From positions 1 to 14,355 of the forward strand of contig CAADVE010000007.1 in assembly GCA_900752425.1 (NCBI GenBank): a stretch of DNA of 14,355 nucleotides. The letters are read 5' to 3'. The notes under the pieces were generated by a model, which was not told where the DNA came from, did no database searches, and saw only the letters and a program-made list of their open reading frames with translations. Both the position numbers and the translations under genes were made by a program. Shown one piece after another: positions 1 to 6,761 of this stretch; position 1 is the first letter of the stretch; each line of letters begins with the position of its first letter. The DNA is from an uncultured Collinsella sp. GTDB lineage: Bacteria > Actinomycetota > Coriobacteriia > Coriobacteriales > Coriobacteriaceae.

Positions 1-725
1 CTTTCCCAACCGGCGTCACCTATCCCCAGCCGATCGCCATCACCGAGATTGACTCTCGTACCGGTTCGGTGCTGTACCAGCACACCGACAATCCCTCACA
101 GGTGCTCACCGAGGGCGAGGCCGCCGCGGTCACCGATGTTCTGTCCGGCGTCATGCAGGGCGGCGGTACGGGTGCTGCCGGTGCCCTGAGCGTCAACCAG
201 CCCTATGCCGGCAAGACGGGCACCACCGACAACACCACCAACCTGTGGTTCTGCGGCTATACCCCGCAGCTGGCGTGCGCCCTGTGGACCGGCTATTCCG
301 CGGGCGAGATCCCCATCCAAAAATACGGCACGGACCTGCTGGGCGACAGCACCAACCTGCCTGTCTTTAAGCGGTTTATGAACACCGTTCTGACCGGTAC
401 CGAGCGCGAGGAGTTTGCGACCGGAACGGCGCCCACCTACAAGAACAACAGCGTCTGGAAGTTCTACGGCACCAACAACGCCAAGAAGACGGAAAACGAC
501 GACAAGGACAAGGACGAGAACGAGGACGAAGAGGAAACTACCACAACGACTACCACGACGACCACGACCACCGAGACCACGGGCGGCGACACCACCGGCG
601 ACACCGGTACGACCGGTGGCTCGACTGGCGGCTCCACTGGTGGTTCGACCGGCGGCGATGGCGGCACGCCTACGCCTACGCCCACTCCCGACCCCTCGCC
701 CGCGCCTGACGATACGGTCGGCTAG
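1..725 (+). CDS. Penicillin-binding protein, C-terminal part (5' end outside window)
   Basis: This is the end of a peptidoglycan transpeptidase; the reading frame is already open at base 3 and stops with TAG at 723-725. The visible part (about 240 residues) contains the third transpeptidase box KTGTTDN (KTG codons 213-221), followed by a typical WFCGYTPQLACALWTGY strand region that closes the domain. The SxxK and SxN boxes and any membrane anchor or glycosyltransferase domain lie outside the window. After the domain comes a highly charged Lys/Asp/Glu stretch, twelve consecutive threonines, GGST repeats and a TP-repeat end. Such disordered extracellular tails are common in class A PBPs of Gram-positive bacteria, so a bifunctional class A enzyme is the likeliest identity, but class B cannot be excluded. 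It acts outside the membrane, cross-linking cell-wall peptides. It converges on argR, with a terminator for each between them. Confidence 0.9.
   Translation, partial: FPTGVTYPQPIAITEIDSRTGSVLYQHTDNPSQVLTEGEAAAVTDVLSGVMQGGGTGAAGALSVNQPYAGKTGTTDNTTNLWFCGYTPQLACALWTGYSAGEIPIQKYGTDLLGDSTNLPVFKRFMNTVLTGTEREEFATGTAPTYKNNSVWKFYGTNNAKKTENDDKDKDENEDEEETTTTTTTTTTTTETTGGDTTGDTGTTGGSTGGSTGGSTGGDGGTPTPTPTPDPSPAPDDTVG
537..689 (+). repeat. Low-complexity coding repeats in PBP tail
   Basis: Twelve Thr codons (ACN) run from 537 to 572. Three 12-nt units encoding GGST follow at 615-650, and four ACN-CCN pairs encoding TP at 666-689. Synonymous codons vary between units, so the DNA repeats are imperfect. They could still change in copy number between strains. 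The encoded segment should be disordered and lie outside the membrane. Confidence 0.8.
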
Positions 726-747
726 AAATCATCCAGCCATATGCAAC

Positions 748-788
748 AAGGCCCCCGAGCAGCCTATTGAACTGCTCGGGGGCCTTTT
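748..788 (+). terminator. Rho-independent terminator after the PBP gene
   Basis: A perfect 15-bp stem (748-762 with 772-786) with a 9-nt loop begins 22 nt after the PBP stop codon and runs into TTTT on the plus strand. The minus strand lacks a T tract at the corresponding end, so it should work mainly for the plus-strand gene. Confidence 0.92.
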
Positions 789-828
789 AGTTTGAAGCGA
801 CCTGGTGGGCGGTCTTTATACCGGCAAA

Positions 829-863
829 CAAAAAGGGGGTACCGACCAACGTCGATACCCCTT
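829..863 (-). terminator. Rho-independent terminator after argR
   Basis: On the minus strand an 11-bp stem with one G-T wobble (861-851 with 846-836) and a 4-nt loop is followed by CTTTTTGTTTG. It lies about 50 nt past the argR stop and ends the minus-strand transcript before it reaches the convergent PBP gene. Confidence 0.85.
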
Positions 864-912
864 ACAAGCCACGATGTCAGCGCGCACAGTGCCGAGCGCA
901 CGACCCGCACGC

Positions 913-1350
913 CTACTTGCGAGAATTGCTCAGCTTATTGATCAGCGCCTCGAGACGCTCGCCGTCCTCGGCCGTCTGGGCAATAACCAAAATCGTATCG
1001 TTGCCGGCAAGCGAGCCAAGCACATCGGGCAACTCTGCCGCATCAACGGCGGCGGCGATGCCGGAAGCCGTGCCAGGCTGAGCCTTGATCATAACCAGAT
1101 TATCGGTGCGCAGAACGCCCGTAACGAGCTCGGAAACCATACGCTGCAGGTGCAGGTCCTCTGCCAGAACATAGATGCCCTCAGGGAGCTTACGCAGCCC
1201 CATATCGGCAATATCGCGAGAGACAGTCGCCTGCGTGCAATCAAAGCCCATAGCACGGAGCTCATCGACCAGCACGCGCTGCGTGCGGACGTCCTTATTG
1301 CGCACAATATCTCTAATGGCATCCTGGCGCCCATTGCGTTTTTTAGCCAT
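913..1350 (-). CDS. argR: Arginine repressor ArgR
   Basis: Arginine-responsive hexameric transcription regulator of arginine biosynthesis and catabolism, 145 aa, normal for the family. The N-terminal winged helix holds the recognition motif QATVSRDIADMGL (residues 40-52). The C-terminal oligomerisation and ligand domain holds GTASGIAAAVD (93-103) and AGNDTILVIA (115-124). The family usually has two aspartates (GDDT) at the ligand site; here the first is Asn117. I chose the ATG at 1350, giving MAKKRNGRQ, because GGAGAGAGGG lies just upstream and the family starts there; an upstream in-frame start at 1383 would add 11 unlikely residues. No arginine-pathway gene is in the window, so its targets lie elsewhere. 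It is the last gene of the minus-strand series and is followed by its own terminator. Confidence 0.95.
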   Translation of the reverse strand: MAKKRNGRQDAIRDIVRNKDVRTQRVLVDELRAMGFDCTQATVSRDIADMGLRKLPEGIYVLAEDLHLQRMVSELVTGVLRTDNLVMIKAQPGTASGIAAAVDAAELPDVLGSLAGNDTILVIAQTAEDGERLEALINKLSNSRK

Positions 1351-1442
1351 ACAAACCCTCTCTCCAAAAAATGGCGGAGACAATCAATCAGTGATTGAAT
1401 AGTTTAACGCTATTTGAAGGCTTTTGTGTATAAGAACGCATT

Positions 1443-1472
1443 TCGAAACAATTCTATGCAAATTTGTTTCGA
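1443..1472 (-). promoter_or_regulatory. Inverted repeat upstream of argR, possible operator
   Basis: TCGAAACAA-N12-TTGTTTCGA is a perfect 9-bp inverted repeat in the 132-nt gap between the glycosyltransferase stop and argR. On the minus strand its spacer and right arm include TAGAAT (1451-1456), a good -10 hexamer, although no -35 match lies 16-18 nt upstream. It has no T tract, so it is not a terminator. A repressor or activator site controlling argR is an inference. A second, 15-nt palindrome (TCAATCAGTGATTGA, 1384-1398) lies between it and argR. Confidence 0.4.
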
Positions 1473-1482
1473 GATGAGCCTT

Positions 1483-2523
1483 TTAGGCGGTTTTTGCGCC
1501 CGTCCGGTTAAGAAAAGCTGCCAGATGCGTACACATCACGCAGCGCGCGGGCTTGGCGCTGGCGATCGGCCCAAACAACAGACCGAGCCCCCGATGGTTA
1601 TCCTTGAGCGCGGCGACCATCTGACGGGTTCGAGGCGCCTCGAGCATATCACGCATGCGGGCGGAGCGCTCGATTGACGACACCCCATGCGGGCTCAGAC
1701 ACAAATTCTCGATGCAGGCGACCAGTCCGGCAAAGTAGAACTTTTGGCTTGCCAGCTTGAGCCGACCACCGCTATCTGCTTCCGAGAGTGAGTCCGCAAG
1801 CTCGTCGAGTGCTCGGATGTCATCGGATACCTTGGCATACATGGTGGGATCAAAGGCATCTGTAAGCTTAGGTGCCGCGGCGTGGAAACAAGCGTCGCCG
1901 CAGCCGGAGACGCACTGCGCCCGCGAGAGCGCGCACGCCATAAACCCAACTGTGCGAAACACCTTGTCGCACAAAAGGCATGCCTCAAACAGCGGACGGC
2001 TATACATCACGCCAGAGGTCTGAGCGACTAGGCCGCCCAAAATCAACTGGGGCAGCCCAGTCACCATAGAAGACTCGTCTTCTATGGCAATAGAGGCAGC
2101 ATCCAAGACGCGCGAATGGCGCTCTCGGTGTGCATCATAGCGGTCGAGCGACACCGTGGGGAACACTATGTCTGCCGCAGTATCGCACGCGATATCGACC
2201 ATCTTGGAAAGGGACTGCGGAGCTAACCACTCATCGGCGTTCATAGCGATGATTTGAGAGCCACGCGAGGCAGCAAAACCGGCACGAAGACAAGCACCGC
2301 GCTTCGCGTCCTCGACGTCAATCAAATCAATATGGATGTCCCTGTCGGCAGCAACTTGAAGCGAATGGCGCACACCGGGCGCAGCATCGCGGCAGACAAC
2401 AACAATCTGCAAATCATAGAGGTCTTGGTTCTGGATACTCTCGAGCGCACGCATCGCATAGCTGGGCGAACCTTCTACCACAAGGATCACCGAAAGTCGC
2501 GGATGCGAGCCACGTCGAACCAA
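1483..2523 (-). CDS. GT2-like glycosyltransferase with atypical motifs
   Basis: A 346-aa protein whose first 110 residues follow the family 2 (GT-A) plan: LSVILVVEGSPSYAMRALESI (10-30), the QNQ turn, the strand LQIVVVCRD and AGFAASRGSQIIAMNADEWLAP (81-102). In typical members the corresponding motifs are VxVPVYN, VVDDGSxD and DxDDxL. Here the tyrosine-asparagine, the first aspartate pair and the first DxD aspartate are replaced (MNADEW, 94-99). Catalysis is therefore uncertain, and sugar donor and acceptor are unknown. The remaining 240 residues match nothing I recognise and are rich in Cys and Ala; no membrane segment is obvious. The start is TTG at 2523, preceded by GAGAGGA at 8 nt; no in-frame ATG gives the conserved first strand. 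It lies between truA and argR, with 161 nt before it and 132 nt after it, so it may be transcribed separately. Confidence 0.72.
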   Translation of the reverse strand: MVRRGSHPRLSVILVVEGSPSYAMRALESIQNQDLYDLQIVVVCRDAAPGVRHSLQVAADRDIHIDLIDVEDAKRGACLRAGFAASRGSQIIAMNADEWLAPQSLSKMVDIACDTAADIVFPTVSLDRYDAHRERHSRVLDAASIAIEDESSMVTGLPQLILGGLVAQTSGVMYSRPLFEACLLCDKVFRTVGFMACALSRAQCVSGCGDACFHAAAPKLTDAFDPTMYAKVSDDIRALDELADSLSEADSGGRLKLASQKFYFAGLVACIENLCLSPHGVSSIERSARMRDMLEAPRTRQMVAALKDNHRGLGLLFGPIASAKPARCVMCTHLAAFLNRTGAKTA

Positions 2524-2657
2524 GTTATCCGTCCTCTCGACAGCAATGAATCAAACCGTGGTTCATGGTACACCCCAGCAATAAAAGCAATGAGACACCG
2601 GTTGTATTGCACGCCAAGAACAGATGTTGAACACGCGCAGCCCACAGATGACGGGTG

Positions 2658-2676
2658 TCGACGCACGACGCGTCGA
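2658..2676 (-). other. Small GC-rich hairpin after truA
   Basis: TCGACGC-ACGAC-GCGTCGA forms a 7-bp stem 9 nt beyond the truA stop. No T tract follows on the minus strand, so it is at best a weak or Rho-assisted terminator or an mRNA 3' end stabiliser. The rest of the 161-nt gap before the glycosyltransferase shows no clear promoter. Confidence 0.35.
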
Positions 2677-2684
2677 GCCCTCCC

Positions 2685-3509
2685 CTAGTCGAGCACGACG
2701 AGCTCGGCGGGATCGTAATCCACGCCCATAAACGTAAGGCCGCAGGCAGGAGCCGTGGGGCCCGCAGCGGTACGGTCGCAAGCATCGATGACCTCGCGCA
2801 TCCACTCGGGTTCACGGCGATGCATGCCAATCTCGACAAGCGTGCCCACGATCGTACGGACCATCGAATGCAGGAACGCATTGCCCTCGATGGTAAACGT
2901 CAGGATGTCCTCGCCAAACGCAATCTCATGGCCAAACTCGGCACGCATCACGCAGCGATGCGTGGGCTTGCCCACGGCCGAGGCAACCTTGCAAAAGCTT
3001 TTAAAGTCCTGCTCGCCCAGCAGCGCGGGGCAGGCAGCAGACATAGCCTCAACATCCAAGGGATAGCGATGCCACCACACGGCACCGCGGGACAGCACGG
3101 GGCGCGCATCTCGATCGGCAATACGGTACGTATACGTACGGGAACGCGCGTCAAAACGTGCAGAAAAGCCTTTAAGGGCCCTGTAGACCTCGTTTATGGC
3201 GATATCTTTAGGCAGCAGGGCATCCATAGCCCGCAGCCACCTACGGCGCGTAAGGGCGAGCTCAGCGTCCGTTACGGGCACGCTGATGTACTGAGCCACG
3301 GCATGCACGCCGGCATCGGTACGCCCCGCGCACGTCAGATCGATCGGACGGCGAAGCAGCGTCTCGATAGCGCGGCGCAGCTCACCCGCAACCGTCGTCT
3401 GTCCCGGCTGCTCGGCAAATCCGCTATACGACGAGCCATCATAGGCCACGCGAAATACGAGCGTGGCGTCAAGCTCGGGGGTCGAATTGAAATCAGACGG
3501 CGCAGTCAT
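2685..3509 (-). CDS. truA: tRNA pseudouridine synthase A
   Basis: Converts uridines 38-40 in the anticodon arm of tRNAs to pseudouridine; cytoplasmic, 274 aa, usual length. The catalytic aspartate is Asp65 in AGRTDAGVHA. Other family blocks visible are VAYDGSSYSGF (21-31), the tRNA-binding ARFDARSRTYTYRI region and the C-terminal NAFLHSMVRTIVGTLVEIG core. I chose the ATG at 3509 because GGGAG lies 5 nt upstream; a TTG at 3524 would add five residues. truA follows rplQ at the end of the ribosomal block in many Gram-positive bacteria, and so it does here. A strong terminator separates it from rplQ and only 35 nt remain before the start, with no good promoter in them. Expression by read-through or from a promoter inside rplQ is inferred. 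Confidence 0.97.
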   Translation of the reverse strand: MTAPSDFNSTPELDATLVFRVAYDGSSYSGFAEQPGQTTVAGELRRAIETLLRRPIDLTCAGRTDAGVHAVAQYISVPVTDAELALTRRRWLRAMDALLPKDIAINEVYRALKGFSARFDARSRTYTYRIADRDARPVLSRGAVWWHRYPLDVEAMSAACPALLGEQDFKSFCKVASAVGKPTHRCVMRAEFGHEIAFGEDILTFTIEGNAFLHSMVRTIVGTLVEIGMHRREPEWMREVIDACDRTAAGPTAPACGLTFMGVDYDPAELVVLD

Positions 3510-3544
3510 GGGCGCTCCCAACAAACAAGTAACGGTATCGCGAC

Positions 3545-3575
3545 AAAAAAAGAGGGGTACGCGAACGTACCCCTC
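3545..3575 (-). terminator. Strong terminator between rplQ and truA
   Basis: On the minus strand, GAGGGGTACG-TTCG-CGTACCCCTC is a perfect 10-bp stem with a UUCG tetraloop, followed at once by TTTTTTT. It starts 26 nt past the rplQ stop and ends the ribosomal-protein transcript. Confidence 0.95.
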
Positions 3576-3601
3576 GAATATAGCCTATGCAGACGGAATG
3601 T

Positions 3602-4069
3602 CTACTCAGTGGTCTCCTCAGCAGGAGCCTCCTCGACAGCCTCAACCTTCTTGGGAGCAGCGGCCTTCTTGGGGGCCGGAGCAGCCTTCTTGGCCTTAGG
3701 CGTGCAAGGCTCGGTGACGAGCTCCATGATAACGATGGGAGCGTTGTCGCCCTTGCGGTTGCCGAGCTTCATGATGCGGGTATAACCGCCGTTGCGGTCC
3801 TGCCACATGCCCTGAGCAACCTTGTCGAAGATCTCGGCAACGAGCTGCTTATCGCCGAGCTTGGCGATAGCCAGACGACGAGAGTGCAGGTCGCCCTTCT
3901 TGGCCCAGGTGATGATCGGATCGACGACCGAACGCAGCGCCTTAGCGCGGGTCTCGGTGGTCTTGATGCGGTCGTTCTCGAAGAGGGCCTTAGCAAGGCT
4001 CTTCTTCATGGCCTTGGTGTGGCTCGCATCGGTGCCGAGCTTCAGGCCCTTCTTAACGTTGTGACGCAT
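3602..4069 (-). CDS. rplQ: 50S ribosomal protein L17
   Basis: Large-subunit protein near the peptide exit region, 155 aa. The core (1-120) is standard: MRHNVKKGLKLGTDASHTKAM at the start, TTETRAKALRSVVD (37-50) and the GGYTRIMKLGNRKGDNAPIVIMEL block. L17 normally ends near residue 120; here about 35 further residues rich in Lys, Ala and Pro, then Glu, follow (KAKKAAPAPKKAAAPKK, then an acidic tail). Such tails occur in actinobacterial L17. The start is ATG at 4069, with AGGAG 10 nt upstream and rpoA ending 30 nt upstream. It is the last gene before the terminator at 3545-3575. Confidence 0.97.
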   Translation of the reverse strand: MRHNVKKGLKLGTDASHTKAMKKSLAKALFENDRIKTTETRAKALRSVVDPIITWAKKGDLHSRRLAIAKLGDKQLVAEIFDKVAQGMWQDRNGGYTRIMKLGNRKGDNAPIVIMELVTEPCTPKAKKAAPAPKKAAAPKKVEAVEEAPAEETTE

Positions 4070-4099
4070 GGTCTAGTTTCTCCTCAAATATGCGAAGCA

Positions 4100-5041
4100 T
4101 TAAGCCTTCAGGCTCAGGCCCATGGACTCAAGCTTGTCCTTCACTTCCTCGATCGACTTAACACCGAAGTTACGGATGTTGAGCAGATCGTTCTCCGAGA
4201 ACTCAACGAGCTGACGGACCGAGTGAATGCTGGCGCGCTTAAGGCAGTTGTAGGAACGGACGGAAAGGTCCAGATCCTCGATTTGCTTGTCCAGCTCGGC
4301 GTTGTCGTTGGTGACCTCGGGAGCGAAGATCGAAGCCTCCTCCTCGACCTCGGGGGTCTCGGCAAGGTTCATAAAGGCGGCCATATGCTGGTTGATGATA
4401 TTGGCAGCCTGGACCACGGCGTCGCGCGGGGCGATGGAGCCGTTGGTCTCGATCTCGAGGACAAGGCGGTCGTAGTCGGTGTGCTGACCGACACGGCAAG
4501 CCTCAACGAGCTTGGCGCAACGGGAAACCGGCGAGTACAGCGAGTCGACGTGGATCACACCGATGGGATCGTTGTCGCGCTTGTTGGCCTCGCCAGAAAC
4601 ATAGCCGCGGCCATAGCCGATGCGCATGCTCATGGTGAGATGGCCACCCTCGGTGAGCGTAGCGATGTGCTGCTCGGGGTTGACCAGCTCAAACTCGGAC
4701 GGAATAAAGAAGTCCGCACCGGTGACCTCGCAGGGGCCGTCAACCGAGATGGTGGCGGTCGCCTCGTCGGTCGTGCCGAGAGCCCTGAAGACAAGACCCT
4801 TGACATTCAGGACGATGTCGGTGACATCCTCGACCATGTTAGGGATGGTCATGAACTCGTGCTGCGCACCATCGATCTGAATAGCCTCGACGGCGGCACC
4901 CTCGAGCGAGGACAGAAGAACGCGACGAAGGGAGTTACCCAGCGTATCGCCGTAGCCACGCTCGAGCGGCTCGACGGAGACACGAGCAGACGTCTCGTTG
5001 ATCTCTTCGACCTGAACCTGAGGCCTAATGAATTCTGACAT
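4100..5041 (-). CDS. rpoA: RNA polymerase alpha subunit
   Basis: Alpha subunit of the core RNA polymerase, 313 aa. The N-terminal domain (about 1-230) carries the dimerisation and assembly motif GYGDTLGNSLRRVLLSS (29-45). A short acidic linker (EVEEEASIF) leads to the C-terminal domain (about 250-313). That domain keeps the determinants for UP-element DNA and activator contact: VRSYNCLK with Arg262 and Asn265, and NFGVKSIEEVK with Gly293, Lys295 and Ser296. The start is the ATG at 5041 with a near-perfect GGAGGT 5 nt upstream. It follows rpsD by 32 nt and precedes rplQ by 30 nt, the usual alpha-operon order. Confidence 0.98.
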   Translation of the reverse strand: MSEFIRPQVQVEEINETSARVSVEPLERGYGDTLGNSLRRVLLSSLEGAAVEAIQIDGAQHEFMTIPNMVEDVTDIVLNVKGLVFRALGTTDEATATISVDGPCEVTGADFFIPSEFELVNPEQHIATLTEGGHLTMSMRIGYGRGYVSGEANKRDNDPIGVIHVDSLYSPVSRCAKLVEACRVGQHTDYDRLVLEIETNGSIAPRDAVVQAANIINQHMAAFMNLAETPEVEEEASIFAPEVTNDNAELDKQIEDLDLSVRSYNCLKRASIHSVRQLVEFSENDLLNIRNFGVKSIEEVKDKLESMGLSLKA

Positions 5042-5073
5042 GTATTACCTCCAGCCTCAGCAGCCCGGATGGA

Positions 5074-5670
5074 CTACTTAGAGTAGAGCTCGACGATGAG
5101 CTGCTCGTTGATATCACCGCTGATCTGCTCACGCGTCGGCAGAGCGAGCACGTTACCAGACAGCTTCTCGATATCGACCTCGAGCCAGCCAGGGACCTCA
5201 AAGCGCTCGGAGGAAATCAGGGCCTCCTTGATGGGGAGGAGGTCACGGAACTTCTCGCCGACAGCGACGACGTCGCCGGCCTTAACGCGGTAGGACGGGA
5301 TGTCCACGCGCTTGCCGTTCACGGTGAAGTGACCGTGACGGACGGACTGACGAGCCTCTTTGCGGGTGCGGGCGAAGCCAAGACGGAAGACGACGTTGTC
5401 GAGGCGAGACTCAAGGATGATCATGAGGTTCTCACCGGTGACGCCGTTCATCTTGCGGGCCTTGTTGAAGTAGCCGTGGAACTGCTTCTCCAGAACGCCA
5501 TAGATGAACTTGACCTTCTGCTTCTCGCGCAGCTGCATGCCATACTCAGATTCCTTGCGACGACGCTTGGGCTGACGGATAGATTCCTTCTTGCTGCTGT
5601 AACCGAGCTCAGCGGGATCGATCCCGAGCTGACGGCAGCGCTTAAGAACAGGAGTCCTGTCGATTGCCAT
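5074..5670 (-). CDS. rpsD: 30S ribosomal protein S4
   Basis: Primary 16S rRNA-binding assembly protein, 198 aa. The S4 RNA-binding domain is clear: RLDNVVFRLGFARTRKEARQSVRHGHFTVNGKRVDIPSY (about 88-126), and it ends with the family signature INEQLIVELYSK. The N-terminal part has a single cysteine (Cys12) and so lacks the four-Cys zinc knuckle of C+ S4 proteins; it is the zinc-free form. The start is ATG at 5670 with AAGGA 10 nt upstream; it follows rpsK by 19 nt. In several bacteria S4 represses its own operon by binding mRNA. The only long structured gap upstream within this series is between infA and rpmJ. Confidence 0.98.
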   Translation of the reverse strand: MAIDRTPVLKRCRQLGIDPAELGYSSKKESIRQPKRRRKESEYGMQLREKQKVKFIYGVLEKQFHGYFNKARKMNGVTGENLMIILESRLDNVVFRLGFARTRKEARQSVRHGHFTVNGKRVDIPSYRVKAGDVVAVGEKFRDLLPIKEALISSERFEVPGWLEVDIEKLSGNVLALPTREQISGDINEQLIVELYSK

Positions 5671-5689
5671 ATTGATACGATCCTTTCAG

Positions 5690-6094
5690 TTACACGCGGC
5701 GACGCTTCTTGGGGCGGCAGCCGTTGTGCGGAATGGGGGTCTTGTCCTGGATGCTCGAGACCTCGAGGCCAGCAGCCTGGAGGGAGCGGATGGCGGTCTC
5801 ACGACCGGAGCCGGGGCCCTTGACGAAGACGGAAACCTTCTTCATACCGTGCTCCATGGCCTGCTTGGCAGCAGCCTCGGCAGCCATCTGGGCAGCGAAC
5901 GGCGTGGACTTACGGGAGCCCTTGAAGCCCACCTGGCCAGCCGACTTCCAGGAAATGACGTTGCCCTGGGGATCGGTGATCGAAACGATCGTGTTGTTGA
6001 ACGTAGAACGAATGTGAGCCTGGCCCACGGAAATGTTCTTACGGTCCGCGCGCTTCAGACGGGCAGCGCGAACGTTCTTCTTAGCAGTAGCCAT
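5690..6094 (-). CDS. rpsK: 30S ribosomal protein S11
   Basis: Small-subunit platform protein, 134 aa, normal length. Conserved blocks include HIRSTFNNTIVSITDPQGN (27-45), SRKSTPFAAQMAAEAAAKQA, the GPGSGRETAIRSLQAAGLEV motif near residue 95, and the basic end TPIPHNGCRPKKRRRV. The start is ATG at 6094 with AAGGAG 10 nt upstream, and the gap to rpsM is 14 nt. The Asn-Gly pair near the C terminus, in PHNGCRP, is the conserved site that can isomerise to isoaspartate in some S11 proteins. Confidence 0.98.
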   Translation of the reverse strand: MATAKKNVRAARLKRADRKNISVGQAHIRSTFNNTIVSITDPQGNVISWKSAGQVGFKGSRKSTPFAAQMAAEAAAKQAMEHGMKKVSVFVKGPGSGRETAIRSLQAAGLEVSSIQDKTPIPHNGCRPKKRRRV

Positions 6095-6108
6095 CTATCT
6101 AGCGCTCC

Positions 6109-6483
6109 TTATTTCTTCTTCTTAGCACCGATCTGACGCTTCGGGCCCTTGCGGGTACGAGCGTTAGTGTGGGTGCGCTGGCCGCGGACCGGGAGGCCCT
6201 TGCGGTGACGAAGGCCGCGGTTGCAGCCGATGTCCATAAGGCGCTTGACGTTCTGGTTGCGCTCACGGCGGAGGTCGCCCTCAACCATGATCTGGTTCTT
6301 ATCGATATAATCGCGGATGGCGTTAACCTCATCCTCGGTGAGGTCCTTAACGCGCGTATCCACGTTAACGTTGCACTCGACGCAAATCTTCGTCGCAGTG
6401 GTGCGGCCGATGCCGTAAATGTAGGTCAGACCGATCTCAACGCGCTTCTCACGCGGGAGGTCGACACCATTAATACGGGCCAA
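6109..6483 (-). CDS. rpsM: 30S ribosomal protein S13
   Basis: Small-subunit head protein that contacts tRNA and the L5 bridge, 124 aa. It shows the helix-two-turn-helix region LTYIYGIGRTTATKIC (19-34), the DLRRERNQNVKRLMDIGCNRGLRHRKGLPVRGQRTHTNARTRKG block and a basic KKKK end. The start is TTG at 6483, giving (M)ARINGVDLPREKR, the family N-terminus; AGGAG lies 6 nt upstream, and no in-frame ATG is near. It follows rpmJ with a 14-nt gap and is separated from rpsK by 14 nt. Confidence 0.97.
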   Translation of the reverse strand: MARINGVDLPREKRVEIGLTYIYGIGRTTATKICVECNVNVDTRVKDLTEDEVNAIRDYIDKNQIMVEGDLRRERNQNVKRLMDIGCNRGLRHRKGLPVRGQRTHTNARTRKGPKRQIGAKKKK

Positions 6484-6497
6484 CGTAGTCTCCTCTC

Positions 6498-6611
6498 TTA
6501 ACCCTGACGCTGCTTATGACGGGGGTTCTCGCAAATGACGAGGACCTTGCCATGGCGCCTAATGATTTTGCACTTATCGCACATCTTCTTGACCGAAGGA
6601 CGTACCTTCAT
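6498..6611 (-). CDS. rpmJ: 50S ribosomal protein L36
   Basis: A 37-residue gene reading MKVRPSVKKMCDKCKIIRR at its start and ending PRHKQRQG, with stop TAA at 6500-6498. The zinc ribbon is complete (Cys11, Cys14, Cys27, His32), so this is the zinc-binding form. Length and sequence are exactly those of the family. The start is ATG at 6611 with AAAGGAAG upstream. It stands before rpsM as in most bacteria, after a 150-nt gap downstream of infA. Confidence 0.98.
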   Translation of the reverse strand: MKVRPSVKKMCDKCKIIRRHGKVLVICENPRHKQRQG

Positions 6612-6761
6612 CGTTCTTCCTTTCGGTAGCGCTCAAACTACTTCCCTACTATCTACTCGCCCAGCCGCAGGCGTTTAAAACTATGGCTGGTCTTCACACA
6701 CAATCCGACCGTAGGTTGAGCTAAGCCTGCAGTCGGAAATGGAGTGCGTGTATGCGTGCCG
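6612..6761 (-). promoter_or_regulatory. Structured 150-nt spacer between infA and rpmJ
   Basis: On the minus strand two hairpins can form. The first pairs 6737-6726 with 6715-6704 (12 positions, one wobble, one mismatch, 10-nt loop). The second pairs CCAGCC at 6690-6685 with GGCTGG at 6666-6661 around an A/T-rich loop containing GTTTTAAAC. Neither is followed by a good T tract, and I find no convincing promoter. This is the longest gap in the whole ribosomal series and precedes the alpha-type genes, where E. coli has its S4-controlled leader. Regulatory use is inferred. Confidence 0.45.

Noticed and set aside
537..689. Repeats considered as a CRISPR array
   Set aside because: They are short in-frame codon repeats with no unique spacers and lie within a coding sequence.
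726..912. Possible RNA gene between the PBP and argR genes
   Set aside because: The gap is explained by two convergent terminators; there is no tRNA-like cloverleaf or other recognisable RNA.
1384..1398. Possible ARG box upstream of argR
   Set aside because: The palindrome TCAATCAGTGATTGA has odd symmetry and lacks the paired TGAATA-type half-sites, so I do not call it an ArgR site.
2525..2566. 13-residue open frame ending 1 nt before the TTG of the GT2-like gene, possible leader peptide
   Set aside because: The ribosome binding site is poor and the peptide has no run of one amino acid or other attenuator sign; such a short frame is expected by chance.
3587..5038. 483-codon open frame on the plus strand
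   Set aside because: It lies antisense to rpoA and rplQ, both certain. The translation is low in aromatic residues and shows no family pattern; it arises from the strong codon bias of the genes below it.
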